A stretch of DNA of 64,000 nt from an uncultured Collinsella sp. (GTDB lineage: Bacteria > Actinomycetota > Coriobacteriia > Coriobacteriales > Coriobacteriaceae), in assembly GCA_905208635.1 (NCBI GenBank), contig CAJLPX010000013.1, positions 1 through 64,000 of the forward strand, given 5' to 3'. Positions 45,198 through 55,217 of this stretch are shown here, one piece after another. Every line of letters starts with the position of its first letter. The first letter of the stretch is position 1. The notes under the pieces are model-generated. The model searched no databases. It was given only the letters and a program-made list of their open reading frames with translations, and had not been told where the DNA came from. Made by a program: the position numbers and the translations under genes.

Positions 45198-46301
45198 TTA
45201 TTGCATTCCGTAAGGCGAAAGCATGGCACGCTGCGAGCAGCTCGCAAACCAAACCGACACGAGCGCAAACATAAATCCGTTGGCAAAACCGTTGGCAAAC
45301 TGCATCGCGCCGCGCTTCCACCACAGCAGGCTGCGGTGAAGCACGCCGTCCGAAAGCACCATGAACAGGCCCATGGCAAACGGAATAAAGCACATTATGG
45401 CAAAGGCCGAGAACACGCCCGAGATGGCCGACAGCACCAAAAATGGCGCCACGATGCCCATCAGGTAAAAACCGGTACGGGCCTTGCCTTCCAGACGCTC
45501 GGCCTCGACGTGGGCGCGACCGACCAGGTCGCCGCCCGCGGCACCGTTGGTGCCAGCATGACCCATGCCGCTAATGCGGACCTCGTCGCCATCGTGCGTG
45601 CCGGCAGGAAACTCAATCGTCTGCTCGGAGGTCACACGGGTTCGCCCGCTGCCACCGCAATCGGGGCAGGGGTCGGCCACGACCTTACCGGAACCGCCGC
45701 ACTCGGGGCAGACCGACTGGAACGTGCCCGCACCAAACAGGAAGGACAGGTCGACGTCGATGTGGCCGCGGCCACCGCAGCTCGGGCAGGTATGGGCATG
45801 CTCAGACGAAACGGAGCCCGAGCCGCCGCAGTTGCTACAGGTATCGAAGCGCGTGTAGCGGACGGTCTTGCGGGCACCGCCCTTGGCCTCCTTGGCGTCG
45901 AGTTTGATATCGACGACCACGTTGGCGCCGTTCTCGGGATTGTAGGCAGCCTGGCCGCGACGCTGCTGGCCCCAGGCGCCACCAAAGGGAAAGCCGCCCT
46001 CAAAGGGATTGCCATAGCCCGTGCTGCCGGCGTAGCCGCCACCATAGGGCGAAGCCGTAGGAGCACCGGCAAAGGGATTGCCAGAACGCATGGCGTCGTA
46101 GCGCGCACGTTTTTGCTCATCCGAAAGCACGGCGTAGGCCTCGGAAACCTCTTTAAACTTTTCCTCGGCATCCGGCTCTTTATTGACGTCCGGATGGAGC
46201 TTACGGGCCTTTTGCTGGAAGGCCTTTTGAATATCACGCGAGGTGGCGTCCTTGGAGACACCCAGAATCTCGTAGTAATCTTTTTCGTTCATCGTCGCCA
46301 T
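45198..46301 (-). CDS. DnaJ paralogue with a C-terminal membrane domain
   Basis: 367 residues from the ATG at 46301 (AGGAGG upstream; another ATG at 46292). J domain with HPD in [10 protein letters not shown], a Gly/aromatic-rich linker, and four zinc motifs [24 protein letters not shown] and CPDCGGSG. The C-terminal substrate domain is cut short after [22 protein letters not shown]; about residues 280-355 are instead hydrophobic, with two or three membrane helices ([54 protein letters not shown]). It looks like a membrane-tethered J protein that could bring DnaK to the membrane. No matching family is known to me. Confidence 0.8.
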   Translation of the reverse strand: MATMNEKDYYEILGVSKDATSRDIQKAFQQKARKLHPDVNKEPDAEEKFKEVSEAYAVLSDEQKRARYDAMRSGNPFAGAPTASPYGGGYAGSTGYGNPFEGGFPFGGAWGQQRRGQAAYNPENGANVVVDIKLDAKEAKGGARKTVRYTRFDTCSNCGGSGSVSSEHAHTCPSCGGRGHIDVDLSFLFGAGTFQSVCPECGGSGKVVADPCPDCGGSGRTRVTSEQTIEFPAGTHDGDEVRISGMGHAGTNGAAGGDLVGRAHVEAERLEGKARTGFYLMGIVAPFLVLSAISGVFSAFAIMCFIPFAMGLFMVLSDGVLHRSLLWWKRGAMQFANGFANGFMFALVSVWFASCSQRAMLSPYGMQ

Positions 46302-46359
46302 GCGCGGCAACCTCCTGCTCACAGCAGCGTATATATTCCGGTAATTCTACCCGAGCGGC

Positions 46360-47592
46360 CTAAGCTAGATCCCAAAACAGCTCGAACAGAACATTTCCAT
46401 CGAGCCAGCCCAGATGGGTCGGCGCCAGACGGGCACAGGTGCGGCCAGCGATGACATCGACAGAGGCGATAGGCCCCGCATGGGTATCACCGTGCTCGGG
46501 CACCCAAGTGGCAAGCCCAAGCTCAAGAGCGCGATCACAAGCCGCTGCCAGTTCATCGGCAGGGATGACACGAGACGCGCGAACCAACAGGTCGGAATCA
46601 ACACCGCGCGTCATGCGACAAGCGAGCATCAGGTCCTCGGCCGCCGCCTCGCGCCGCGACAGATACTCGGCATCAAACATCGTCGCGGCATCGTCGCGTT
46701 GTACCAAACGCACGCGGTGAAAGTCACCACGGGGAGCCACGCCGGGAAACAGTCCAGCCAAGCGGTCGAAATCCTCGTCGTCGAGCATGCCCGCGGCAGA
46801 ACGACCCAGGCCCAGGTAGCCCCGACCAGTCCAGTAGGCGATATTATGGGCACATTCATGCCCATCGAGCGCGTAGCTCGCCACCTCATACGGGTGATAG
46901 CCGGCGGCACCCAGGAGCTCGCGCGCCACATCCATGCAGGCGGCCTGAAAATCCTCATCAGGCTCGAGCGACTCGTCACGGCACGCCATGCGATAGAGTG
47001 GCGTGCCCTCCTCGAGCGTGAGCGGGTACACCGATACATGATGAGGCGCCGCCGCCAACACGCCATCGAGCGTGTGCTGCCAGCTCGCCATAGTCTGTCC
47101 GGGAAGCCCGCACATAAGGTCGCACGACACATCGAGCCCAACATCCTTCACCGTCGCGATAGCCGCAAGTGCCCGATTGGCATCGTGAATGCGGCCAATA
47201 GCAGCCAGCTCGGTATTGTCGAGGGTTTGCACGCCCAGAGAGATGCGCGTGACACCCGCCTCGGCAAGCGCGGTGGCGAGCTCAGCGGTCAGGGACTCAG
47301 GATTGGCTTCGCAAGTAAATTCAACGGGTTTGCACCACATGGAGATACGCCGGGCAAGTTCCACCAGGCGCTCCCCTGCCAGCGATGGCGTGCCGCCGCC
47401 AGTATAGACCGTGCAGACCTGCGCAAGCGCCCCGGCGTCGCCAAAGGAATCGAGGCGCGCATACAACTGCTCAAAATAGGAATCAAGCGCGGCATCCAAA
47501 TCACACGCAGCAAAGCTGCGCGAGTCAAAGTCGCAATAGCGGCATTTTTGAGCGCAAAACGGCACGTGCATGTACAGCGCGGTAACGGCCAC
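46360..47592 (-). CDS. hemW: Heme chaperone HemW
   Basis: 410-residue radical-SAM protein: LYMHVPFCAQKCRYCDF carries the cluster cysteines 13, 17 and 20, followed by YTGGGTPS. It lacks the fourth HemN-type Cys, so it fits HemW, which binds and inserts heme, rather than coproporphyrinogen oxidase HemN. GTG start; GGAGG lies in the last codons of dusB. The order lepA-hemW-dnaJ is ancestral in Gram-positives. Confidence 0.9.
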   Translation of the reverse strand: MAVTALYMHVPFCAQKCRYCDFDSRSFAACDLDAALDSYFEQLYARLDSFGDAGALAQVCTVYTGGGTPSLAGERLVELARRISMWCKPVEFTCEANPESLTAELATALAEAGVTRISLGVQTLDNTELAAIGRIHDANRALAAIATVKDVGLDVSCDLMCGLPGQTMASWQHTLDGVLAAAPHHVSVYPLTLEEGTPLYRMACRDESLEPDEDFQAACMDVARELLGAAGYHPYEVASYALDGHECAHNIAYWTGRGYLGLGRSAAGMLDDEDFDRLAGLFPGVAPRGDFHRVRLVQRDDAATMFDAEYLSRREAAAEDLMLACRMTRGVDSDLLVRASRVIPADELAAACDRALELGLATWVPEHGDTHAGPIASVDVIAGRTCARLAPTHLGWLDGNVLFELFWDLA

Positions 47593-47594
47593 CC

Positions 47595-48638
47595 TTAAGC
47601 CTCCAGCGGATGAGCGGGCACCGACTCACCGGCGGCAAGCGCGGCCTCGCAGGCCACCACATCGCGCTCGATATCATCGACCAGCGACATGAACTCCTCG
47701 TACGTAGAGCAACGCACCACCTGAGCGCGCCAGGCGGCGGCATGGGGCATGCCTTTTAAGTACCAGCTTGCGTACGTGCGGGCGCGCGACATGAGCGGCA
47801 AGAGCTCATGCGTCAGCGTTAGGTGCTCACGCAGAGCGTCCAAGCGCTCGACGGAGCTGCGCACCGGCACCGGTATGCCATCGAGCGCAAGGGCGCGAGC
47901 ATCACCAAAGACCCAGGGATTACCGTAGATACCGCGCGCGATAAACACCGCGCTGGCACCCGAGCCGTGCAGATGCTCAGCAGCGTCCTCGGCCGAGAAT
48001 ACGTCGCCCGAACCGATAACGGGAATGTCGACGGCGTCGGCCACCTCATCGACGACCGACCAATCGGCCTGGCCCGTATAGAGCTGCGTGGCACAGCGAC
48101 CATGTACCGCCACCGCAGCGGCCCCTGCCCCCTCGAGCATCTGGGCAAACGTCGCGGCATTGCGGTCTTCGGCGTAAAAGCCCTTACGGATCTTTACGGT
48201 CACGGGCACGTGCGCCGCGCCCACCGCCGCCTCGACGATCTTCTCTGCCAGGTCGGGCGTGCGCATAAGCGCCGAGCCCTCGCCCTTGGTGACAACCTTA
48301 CGAGCTGGGCACGCCATGTTGATATCAATCAAAGACAGGCGATCGCCCACACGTTCCTCGACGGCAGCGACAGCACTCGCAAACTGATCGGGCTTGGAAC
48401 CAAAGAGCTGCACGCAGATTTGCTGCTCCTCGTCGGCCGGCAGCACCAGGCGCCACGTCTTATTGCTGGCATAGGCAAGGCCTGCCACGCTCACCATCTC
48501 GCTATAGGCAAGATTAGCACCACGGCGACGGCACATGATGCGATAGGCGGGGTCGGTTACGCCCGCCATGGGAGCCATAAGGAACGGCTGCTCGGCATAG
48601 GCACCCAGCAGCCGCTTGCTGTATTCAGAAAGCGCCAT
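47595..48638 (-). CDS. dusB: tRNA-dihydrouridine synthase
   Basis: 347 residues. A TIM-barrel flavoenzyme with MAPMAGVTDPAYR, the active-site Cys in DINMACPARKV and GSGDVFS near 200-206. It reduces specific uridines in tRNA D-loops. The DusB label is the usual one for Gram-positive single copies; the exact uridine is not deducible. It lies between lepA and hemW. Confidence 0.9.
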   Translation of the reverse strand: MALSEYSKRLLGAYAEQPFLMAPMAGVTDPAYRIMCRRRGANLAYSEMVSVAGLAYASNKTWRLVLPADEEQQICVQLFGSKPDQFASAVAAVEERVGDRLSLIDINMACPARKVVTKGEGSALMRTPDLAEKIVEAAVGAAHVPVTVKIRKGFYAEDRNAATFAQMLEGAGAAAVAVHGRCATQLYTGQADWSVVDEVADAVDIPVIGSGDVFSAEDAAEHLHGSGASAVFIARGIYGNPWVFGDARALALDGIPVPVRSSVERLDALREHLTLTHELLPLMSRARTYASWYLKGMPHAAAWRAQVVRCSTYEEFMSLVDDIERDVVACEAALAAGESVPAHPLEA

Positions 48639-48642
48639 GGAC

Positions 48643-50454
48643 CTAATCGTCCACCTTGAGAATCGCCATAAAGGCCTCCTGCGGAACCTCGACCGAGCCG
48701 ATGGCCTTCATACGCTTCTTGCCCTCTTTCTGCTTTTCGAGCAGCTTGCGCTTACGCGAGATATCGCCACCATAGCACTTGGCCAAAACGTCCTTGCGGC
48801 GCGCCTTGACGGTGGAGCGGGCGATGATCTTGTTGCCGATAGCGCCCTGAATAGGCACCTCGAACAGCTGGCGAGGGATAATCTCCTTGAGCTTGTCGCA
48901 CAGACCGCGTGCCAGGCCATAGGCCTTGTCCTTGTGCACGATAAACGAAAGCGCGTCCACCTCGTCGCCCGAAAGCAAAATATCGAGCTTGACGAGCTCG
49001 GAGGGACGATACTCGTTGAACTCATAGTCGAGCGAGGCATAGCCCTTGGTGCGACTCTTGAGCTGGTCAAAGAAGTCCAGGATGAGCTCAGCAAGCGGCA
49101 TGTCAAAGCGCATCTCGACCGATTTGCTCGTGAGATGGATCATGTCGGTTGTAATGCCGCGGTGCTCGATAGCGAGCTGCATGACGGCACCCGTATACTC
49201 GGGCGGGCAGATAATCTTGGCCTTGAGGTAAGGCTCCTCGATGCGCTCGATGCGCGTAGCCTCGGGCAGATCTTGCGGGCTGCGGACATCAATCATCTCG
49301 CCGTCGGTCTTGTAGACGTGATAGTCCACCGAAGGGCTCGTGGCAATCAAATCCAGATTGAACTCGCGCTCCAGGCGCTCCTTGACGACCTCCATATGCA
49401 GCAGGCCCAAGAAGCCCACGCGGAAACCAAAGCCGAGCGCCACCGAGGTCTCGGGCTCCCACACCAACGACGGATCGTTGACGTGCAGCTTATCGAGAGC
49501 GTCGCGCAGATTCTCGTAATCCTTGTTATCGATCGGGAACAGGCCCGTGTAGACCATGGGCTTGGCCTCGCGGTAGCCGGGAAGCGGCTCGGGGCAGGGA
49601 TTCGACGCCCACGTGAGGGTATCGCCCACGTGCACGGCCTCGGGATCCTTCAGGCCCGTGACCACGTAGCCCACCTCGCCAACCGTCAGCGCATCGACCG
49701 GGGTCTCGGCGGGACGCTTGACGCCCACGCCGTCGACCAAAAAGTCGCCCTTGGCTTGCATCATAAGCAGGGTATCGCCCTTTTTGATGGAACCATCGAA
49801 GACGCGCACCGTAGCCACCACACCGCGATACTCGTCAAAGTACGAATCCAAAATGAGCGCTTTGAGCGGAGCGTTTGCATCGCCCTTAGGCGGCGAAATC
49901 AAAAAGACAATGGACTCCAGCAGATCGTGAATGCCCTCGCCGGTCTTGCCCGAGACGCACACAGCATCATCGGCAGGGATCGCCAGGTCATCCTCGATCT
50001 CGGTCTTAACCTCATCGGGATGGGCCGAGGGCAGGTCGATCTTGTTGATGGCCGGCACAATGTCCAGATTGGCGTTCATGGCGAGCGTCGCGTTGGAAAC
50101 GGTCTGCGCCTCGACGCCCTGCGTGGCGTCGACAACGAGTACCGCGCCCTCACAGGCTGCCAGCGAGCGCGAGACCTCATAGGTAAAGTCCACGTGGCCC
50201 GGCGTATCGATCAGATTGAACTGATACGTCTCACCATCGTCGGCGTCATAGGAAACGCGGACGGCATTGGACTTGATCGTAATGCCGCGCTCGCGCTCGA
50301 TGTCCATCGTGTCAAGCAGCTGCGACTCCATGTCGCGCTCATCAACGGTATGGGTGAGCTCGAGGATGCGGTCACTGATCGTGGACTTGCCATGGTCGAT
50401 ATGTGCAACGATCGAGAAGTTGCGGATGTGGGAAATGTCAATTGAAGTATTCAT
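48643..50454 (-). CDS. lepA: Elongation factor 4 (LepA)
   Basis: 603 residues from the ATG at 50454. Translation GTPase: G1 [10 protein letters not shown]2 ERGITIKS, G3 DTPGH, G4 NKID, followed by EF-G-like domains and the LepA-specific C-terminus ([23 protein letters not shown] ... [16 protein letters not shown]). It back-translocates or aids stalled ribosomes and initiation. The Shine-Dalgarno is weak. The rpsT terminator lies just upstream, so a promoter may lie within or near it. Confidence 0.96.
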   Translation of the reverse strand: MNTSIDISHIRNFSIVAHIDHGKSTISDRILELTHTVDERDMESQLLDTMDIERERGITIKSNAVRVSYDADDGETYQFNLIDTPGHVDFTYEVSRSLAACEGAVLVVDATQGVEAQTVSNATLAMNANLDIVPAINKIDLPSAHPDEVKTEIEDDLAIPADDAVCVSGKTGEGIHDLLESIVFLISPPKGDANAPLKALILDSYFDEYRGVVATVRVFDGSIKKGDTLLMMQAKGDFLVDGVGVKRPAETPVDALTVGEVGYVVTGLKDPEAVHVGDTLTWASNPCPEPLPGYREAKPMVYTGLFPIDNKDYENLRDALDKLHVNDPSLVWEPETSVALGFGFRVGFLGLLHMEVVKERLEREFNLDLIATSPSVDYHVYKTDGEMIDVRSPQDLPEATRIERIEEPYLKAKIICPPEYTGAVMQLAIEHRGITTDMIHLTSKSVEMRFDMPLAELILDFFDQLKSRTKGYASLDYEFNEYRPSELVKLDILLSGDEVDALSFIVHKDKAYGLARGLCDKLKEIIPRQLFEVPIQGAIGNKIIARSTVKARRKDVLAKCYGGDISRKRKLLEKQKEGKKRMKAIGSVEVPQEAFMAILKVDD

Positions 50455-50482
50455 GCGGACTATCTTACCCGAGCGGTACAAA

Positions 50483-50516
50483 AAATGGAGCCTGTTCCAT
50501 AAAACAGGCTCCATTT
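50483..50516 (-). terminator. Intrinsic terminator after rpsT
   Basis: A perfect 14-bp stem, 50483-50496 with 50503-50516, and a 6-nt loop. On the minus strand the 3' arm runs into TTTTTTG. Confidence 0.93.
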
Positions 50517-50550
50517 ATGCGCGTAATCTGTGTGGTGTGAAATTTACAAC

Positions 50551-50817
50551 TTAAGCGTTGATGCTGTTCACGAGCTTGGCAAGGCCGGACTTGCGGTTAG
50601 AAGCCTGGTTCTTGTGGATGACATGCTTAGCGGCAGCCATGTCGAGACGCTTGGTGACGGTCTTGAGGGCAGCCTGGGCCTTCTCGGCGTCGCCCTCGGC
50701 GACGGCGGACTGGACGTGCTTGGTCAGCGTCTTGAGCTCGGACTTGACAGCCTTGTTACGCATGCGAGCTGCCTCATTGGTGCGGATACGCTTCTTCTGA
50801 GACTTGATGTTTGCCAC
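50551..50817 (-). CDS. rpsT: 30S ribosomal protein S20
   Basis: 88 residues from the GTG at 50817: [27 protein letters not shown] and [17 protein letters not shown] are typical. S20 binds 16S rRNA. GTG and other non-ATG starts are common for this gene. Flanked by its own extended -10 promoter and a strong terminator, it is a separate unit between holA and lepA. Confidence 0.96.
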   Translation of the reverse strand: MANIKSQKKRIRTNEAARMRNKAVKSELKTLTKHVQSAVAEGDAEKAQAALKTVTKRLDMAAAKHVIHKNQASNRKSGLAKLVNSINA

Positions 50818-50892
50818 TTCTGGAGTTCCTTTCGAGTTCCTTGCAAAAAATGTATGACACCTCTGAGACACGGTGAGGTCATGCAAGCGACT

Positions 50893-50901
50893 ACTATAGC
50901 A
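50893..50901 (-). promoter_or_regulatory. Extended -10 promoter of rpsT
   Basis: On the minus strand TGCTATAGT has the extended TGn plus TATAGT. The same GTGCTATAGT occurs before rpmB at 63580-63588. No good -35 is seen at 17 nt. Confidence 0.6.
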
Positions 50902-50950
50902 CGCTCCCTCTCAAAGGGATAGAACGAATTTGTCAAATAGGCAGGTATCA

Positions 50951-51913
50951 TCACGATTTTCTCAAGATGTTCGTAATCCAGAGCAAAAGCGCCGTCTGAG
51001 AATCGGCCGAACCCTTGAGCGCGAGCTCCACATCAACGGCACCCTCGAGCGCTGCGACGAGCTCGGTCATCGAAAAACGACGCGCCCAGGTAAGGTGATT
51101 CTTGACCTGCCAGGACTGGAGCTTGAGCGTTGCGGCCAGCTCGCGACCCTGCCCACGCGCGTCGAGCGCCTTGGCGACGATAAGCTCGCGAATGCGACCG
51201 CACAGCAATGTGTAAGTCCACACGTAGCTCTTGGAGGGCAGGAGCTTAAAGAGCTCGAGCGAACGCCGCATATCGCGAGCCGAGACGGCGTTGAGGAAGT
51301 CCCAGGGTTGGACCTCGGCCGTACGTACAATCCAGCGCTCAACATCGGCAAGTTCAATCTGGGGCGACTCGACCATCTGGGCAAGCTTAGCCAAGTCGTT
51401 ATCGAGCATGCGCGTGTTTTCGCCCGAACGCGAGACGAGCTCCTCGGCGGCCGCCGTCGAAATCGACTTACCGCGCTGCGTCGCCATCTGCTGAACACGG
51501 CGCGGCAGTTCCCAGCGCTTGGTACCCGAGCAATCGACGATAGCCTTCTTGTCGATCTTGGCGATTGCCTTATACAGGCGCGTATTCTTGGCAAGTGAGT
51601 CGGCGATGATGAGGCAGACCGTTGTTGGGCTGGGACTCGCCAGATACCCAACGAGCGGCTCCGAGACCGCCTTGGCGAGCTTTGAGCAGCCATCGAGGAT
51701 TACCAGACGAAACTCGCTGCCCATCGGAAAGGTGTTGAGCGATCCGATAATGGACTCGATATCGGGGTCCTTGGTCATGTCTCGCTCGTCGAGGTTGAAC
51801 TCGACCATACCCGATTTTTCCAGACGCGCTTTCATACGCGAGACGGCGTGGTCGCGCTTAACTCCGTCGGTACCGACGATCAGATATGCCGGCAGCAGAC
51901 CGGTTTCGGACAT
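50951..51913 (-). CDS. holA: DNA polymerase III subunit delta
   Basis: 320 residues from the ATG at 51913 (GGAGGGGAG upstream). It has the HolA layout of clamp-loader delta: the N-terminal AAA-like domain (LLPAYLIVGTDGVKRDHAVSRMKARL), a middle domain with GENTRMLDNDLAKLA and a collar domain at the end. No P-loop, as expected. It loads the beta clamp. The comEC-holA-rpsT order matches Bacillus. Confidence 0.93.
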   Translation of the reverse strand: MSETGLLPAYLIVGTDGVKRDHAVSRMKARLEKSGMVEFNLDERDMTKDPDIESIIGSLNTFPMGSEFRLVILDGCSKLAKAVSEPLVGYLASPSPTTVCLIIADSLAKNTRLYKAIAKIDKKAIVDCSGTKRWELPRRVQQMATQRGKSISTAAAEELVSRSGENTRMLDNDLAKLAQMVESPQIELADVERWIVRTAEVQPWDFLNAVSARDMRRSLELFKLLPSKSYVWTYTLLCGRIRELIVAKALDARGQGRELAATLKLQSWQVKNHLTWARRFSMTELVAALEGAVDVELALKGSADSQTALLLWITNILRKS

Positions 51914-51992
51914 TGCGCTCCCCTCCCGCAGGCCTTCGTATTCGCTCCGTGCCATTCTAGCCCAGGGGCCCACCACACGCCAACGACGGTCG

Positions 51993-54296
51993 TCACGATC
52001 GCTGGCATCGCATCGCAAAGCCATTCGCAGTCGGCGTGACGGTAATGTCGCCGTGTTCGATAGTGCACGCGAACACGCCGTCCGCTTCCTTAACGGCATC
52101 GATGCAGGCATCGGACGGATGGCCGTATCGATTCCCCTCGCCCGCGCTCGCGAGGGAAAGCTCGGGCTTCAGGACGTCCAGTAACTCACCGTCGACTGAA
52201 ACCTTAGAGCCGTGATGCCCAAGTTTAAGGACATCGATATCCCCCACCTCCTGCACGAATTCCCGTTCTTGGTCGAGCTCGGCATCACCGGTGAGGAGCA
52301 GACGCAGGCCCTTGCCTTTCTGAACATAAGAGAGCAGCAGGACAAGCGAATCCTCATTTCCCTCGCCATCCACGGACTCGAATGGCCACATCACGCGGGC
52401 GCAAAATGAGCCGATATCGACCGTATCCCCACGGCGCACCTGCCGATACTCCACGCCAGGTCGGTTCAATACCTCGGCAGGAGCATCCTCCAGCGCATCC
52501 GCCGCAACGGCAATCGTTCCAACCGAAAACTGTTCGAGCACATCGGGAAGACCACCCCAGTGATCCTCATCCCAATGCGTCACAAAGACGGCATCGATAT
52601 GGTGCACGTTATTGCGAACCAAAGCCGCCACCACGCGCTCGTCGAGCCCGCAGTCGACGAGCGCTACTGCGCCGCCCTGGCGGATAAGAATCGCATCGGC
52701 CTGGCCCACATCGAGCACCGTCACCGAAGGCGGAGCGAATCGATCCCAGTAGACGTACGGAATCGCAGCCAAGAGCACCAGACATGCAAGCCCCACCGCC
52801 ATAGGACGTGCACGGGGACGCGGCCACCTGACCAGCAGAGCCGCCAGCAAACACGGCACTAGGTAAATCCACATGCTATCGGGCGACACACTCACGGATG
52901 CACCCGGCACGGCGGCAAACAGCTGCTCGAAGAATAGCGCGCAACGGGCGGCAATCATGGGCACAGCGAGCACCCAAGTCCGCAACGGTGCCACGAGCGA
53001 AAAGGGAACCAGCACGATCGACACAGCAAGCAGTACGCTCACCACCGGACCGATGACCGCATTTGACAACGGAGCAATGAGCGAGAATGTACCGAAGGCA
53101 GGAATGGTAATGGGGAGCGTCGCCAACTGCGAGCACAGCGTGACGGAAAGCATGCTGGCAATGCCCGATGGCACACCCAGCTCACCCAAAGCGTAGGTCG
53201 CATAGGGGCAAAAGCACAGGATGGCAAAGACGCTGGCACATGAAAGCTGAAAGCCCATCTCGAACAGCACCGTCGGCCGCAGTAGAACAAAGATGGACAT
53301 GGTTACGAAGAGTGCCGATGCACCGTGCCGGCGACGCCCCGCGCCGTTTATGACAAGCGTCGCGAACACCATGCAGCACGCGCGCACGGCAGAGGGAGAC
53401 GCGCCCGTAAAGGTAGCGTAGCCCACAAGCGTTATCGCCAGTATCGCCCGCTGAAGACCACGTGAGCACCGAGTCTTTTGCAATAAACCCTCGATTAAAA
53501 ACCCCACGATAGCCAAATGGCTGCCCGAGACGGCGATAAGATGCGCCGTTCCCGTCACCGAAAACCAGTCGCCCGCCGGCTGGGCGCGCAGCTCGGCCGA
53601 ACGACCGCAGACGACACCGGCTATGAGCGCACGCGCCGGTTCGGTCGCAGGCGCAATGGACACAAGCAGCCCATTTCGCAGCCGAAGCAGCGGCCCCGGA
53701 GAGCCCTCATCGACCGACACAATCCGAACGGCTTTAACCTTGCGCACCTCGCCTCGGAGCACGCGCGATCGTCCATACGCATCGTTCTCAAAACGTGAAA
53801 CGCGACCGATAACACGCACGTGCGCCCCGACCTTGAGCTCACGATCACACGATAGGCGAACCGTTGCCAAGTTCTTACCGTCCGCGCGTGCCTCGCAGGT
53901 ATAGGAATACACGTCGTCGTTTATGGATGGATCACCCTGCACGACAAACTCGAGACCGCTTGCCGCTCGACCGTCGAGCGCCTTCGAAGCGCTGAGCGCA
54001 CCCACAGCCCACCACGCCGAGACGACCGCTCCCGCCACGAGACCGACGGACACGGCATACAGCCACCGCTTCAAAGGGGCAAGCCGCGCACAAGATTGAG
54101 CCAGCACAACGAATATCGCCGCCGCAACGGGAATGGCCCATAGCGGCCCGAACGCTGGCGCCTGCTCCCCCAGTAGCGCATCAGTGGCCACGTTAAGCAC
54201 CAGGGCGCAGCCCACGCACATGCCGGCACACAGAGCCATCGTCCACGGCATCAGGGGCCGCGGAGGCATCACGTGCTCGCGCTCGGTCGCACTCAT
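51993..54296 (-). CDS. comEC: Competence protein ComEC/Rec2
   Basis: 767 residues. An N-terminal membrane helix pair and OB-like domain, the Competence (COG0658) membrane core with LIAVSGSHLAIVGF near 240-255, and a C-terminal metallo-beta-lactamase domain with THWDEDHWGG. ComEC forms the channel that takes single-stranded DNA across the membrane. Its start overlaps the comEA stop by 4 nt. With comEA upstream, the DNA-uptake core is present, but no pilus or comF genes are in the window. Confidence 0.95.
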   Translation of the reverse strand: MSATEREHVMPPRPLMPWTMALCAGMCVGCALVLNVATDALLGEQAPAFGPLWAIPVAAAIFVVLAQSCARLAPLKRWLYAVSVGLVAGAVVSAWWAVGALSASKALDGRAASGLEFVVQGDPSINDDVYSYTCEARADGKNLATVRLSCDRELKVGAHVRVIGRVSRFENDAYGRSRVLRGEVRKVKAVRIVSVDEGSPGPLLRLRNGLLVSIAPATEPARALIAGVVCGRSAELRAQPAGDWFSVTGTAHLIAVSGSHLAIVGFLIEGLLQKTRCSRGLQRAILAITLVGYATFTGASPSAVRACCMVFATLVINGAGRRRHGASALFVTMSIFVLLRPTVLFEMGFQLSCASVFAILCFCPYATYALGELGVPSGIASMLSVTLCSQLATLPITIPAFGTFSLIAPLSNAVIGPVVSVLLAVSIVLVPFSLVAPLRTWVLAVPMIAARCALFFEQLFAAVPGASVSVSPDSMWIYLVPCLLAALLVRWPRPRARPMAVGLACLVLLAAIPYVYWDRFAPPSVTVLDVGQADAILIRQGGAVALVDCGLDERVVAALVRNNVHHIDAVFVTHWDEDHWGGLPDVLEQFSVGTIAVAADALEDAPAEVLNRPGVEYRQVRRGDTVDIGSFCARVMWPFESVDGEGNEDSLVLLLSYVQKGKGLRLLLTGDAELDQEREFVQEVGDIDVLKLGHHGSKVSVDGELLDVLKPELSLASAGEGNRYGHPSDACIDAVKEADGVFACTIEHGDITVTPTANGFAMRCQRS

Positions 54297-55003
54297 ACGC
54301 AGATGGAATCTTTGATTTTGGCAAGCTTCTTCTCGCCGATTCCCGACACACGCATGAGGTCATCGACCGAGGTAAAAGCCCCGTTTTGCGTCCGCTCGTC
54401 GATAATCGATTGAGCCATAGAAGGCCCGATGCCCGAAAGCGTCTGCAGCTCCGCCGCACTTGCCGTATTGATGTTCACGAGTCCCGACGAAGACCCCACA
54501 CCAGAAGTCGCGGCGGCACCGCTTTCGCCCCCGCCGACCGCCGCAGCCGCTTGTTGCTCCCCCACCGCCGGAACATAGATCTTTTGTCCATCCGTGATCT
54601 TGGACGCGCGATTAAGCCCTGTCACATCCGCCTCGGCCGTAAGCCCTCCGGCGGCGTCGATCGCTTGGGATACCCGTGCTCCATCTTTGAGCCGGTAAAC
54701 GCCAGGCCTCACAACGGCGCCATCAACATCGACGTACACCTCGGCAGCAGAAGAGCTCTTGTCAGACGACTCATCGGCATCGTCAGGTGACGCATCCCCG
54801 GCCCCGCGCACATCCGAGGCGCCCGCCTCATCGCTACGTTCAAACGACACGTCGCTGGAGTGGCCACCAAAACCTGCTATTGCCAAGCCGCTCGCGGCGG
54901 CAATGACAACCAGAATCGCCAGGACCATCGCCTTGTGGCCGAGCAGCTTTTCTGCCCAGCGGTCCATCCGTTTAACCCGTTCGTGTTGCTCGCGCTGCGC
55001 CAT
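54293..55003 (-). CDS. comEA: Competence DNA receptor ComEA
   Basis: 236 residues from the ATG at 55003 (GGGAGGTG upstream; a GTG at 55012 is an alternative). One membrane anchor (about 28-48), an acidic Ser-rich linker, an SLBB domain (about 85-150, VYVDVDGAVVRPGVYRL) and a C-terminal helix-hairpin-helix pair (GLVNINTASAAELQTLSGIGPSMAQSIIDER). ComEA binds double-stranded DNA outside the membrane and hands it to ComEC. ComEB is not present between them. Confidence 0.93.
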   Translation of the reverse strand: MAQREQHERVKRMDRWAEKLLGHKAMVLAILVVIAAASGLAIAGFGGHSSDVSFERSDEAGASDVRGAGDASPDDADESSDKSSSAAEVYVDVDGAVVRPGVYRLKDGARVSQAIDAAGGLTAEADVTGLNRASKITDGQKIYVPAVGEQQAAAAVGGGESGAAATSGVGSSSGLVNINTASAAELQTLSGIGPSMAQSIIDERTQNGAFTSVDDLMRVSGIGEKKLAKIKDSICV

Positions 55004-55174
55004 AGCAAACACCTCCCAACACCATCGTGTCAGGAAACGAACGCCGCAGCCTCCGCACGCCCACGCCGGTTTTCGCGGTCAAACCAAAAGTTAACCAAAA
55101 CCTTGCGCAAATGTGCCCGTTTATTCAGGCACACGTCAGCAAATGAACACTTAGCCGCAAAATGCCCAGATAGC

Positions 55175-55207
55175 AAAAGACCGACGATGCAGGCGCATCG
55201 TCGGTCT
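55175..55207 (-). terminator. Intrinsic terminator after thiI
   Basis: A perfect 13-bp stem, 55178-55190 with 55195-55207, with a 4-nt loop. The minus strand continues as TTTTGC. Confidence 0.9.
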
Positions 55208-55217
55208 ATGCACAAAT

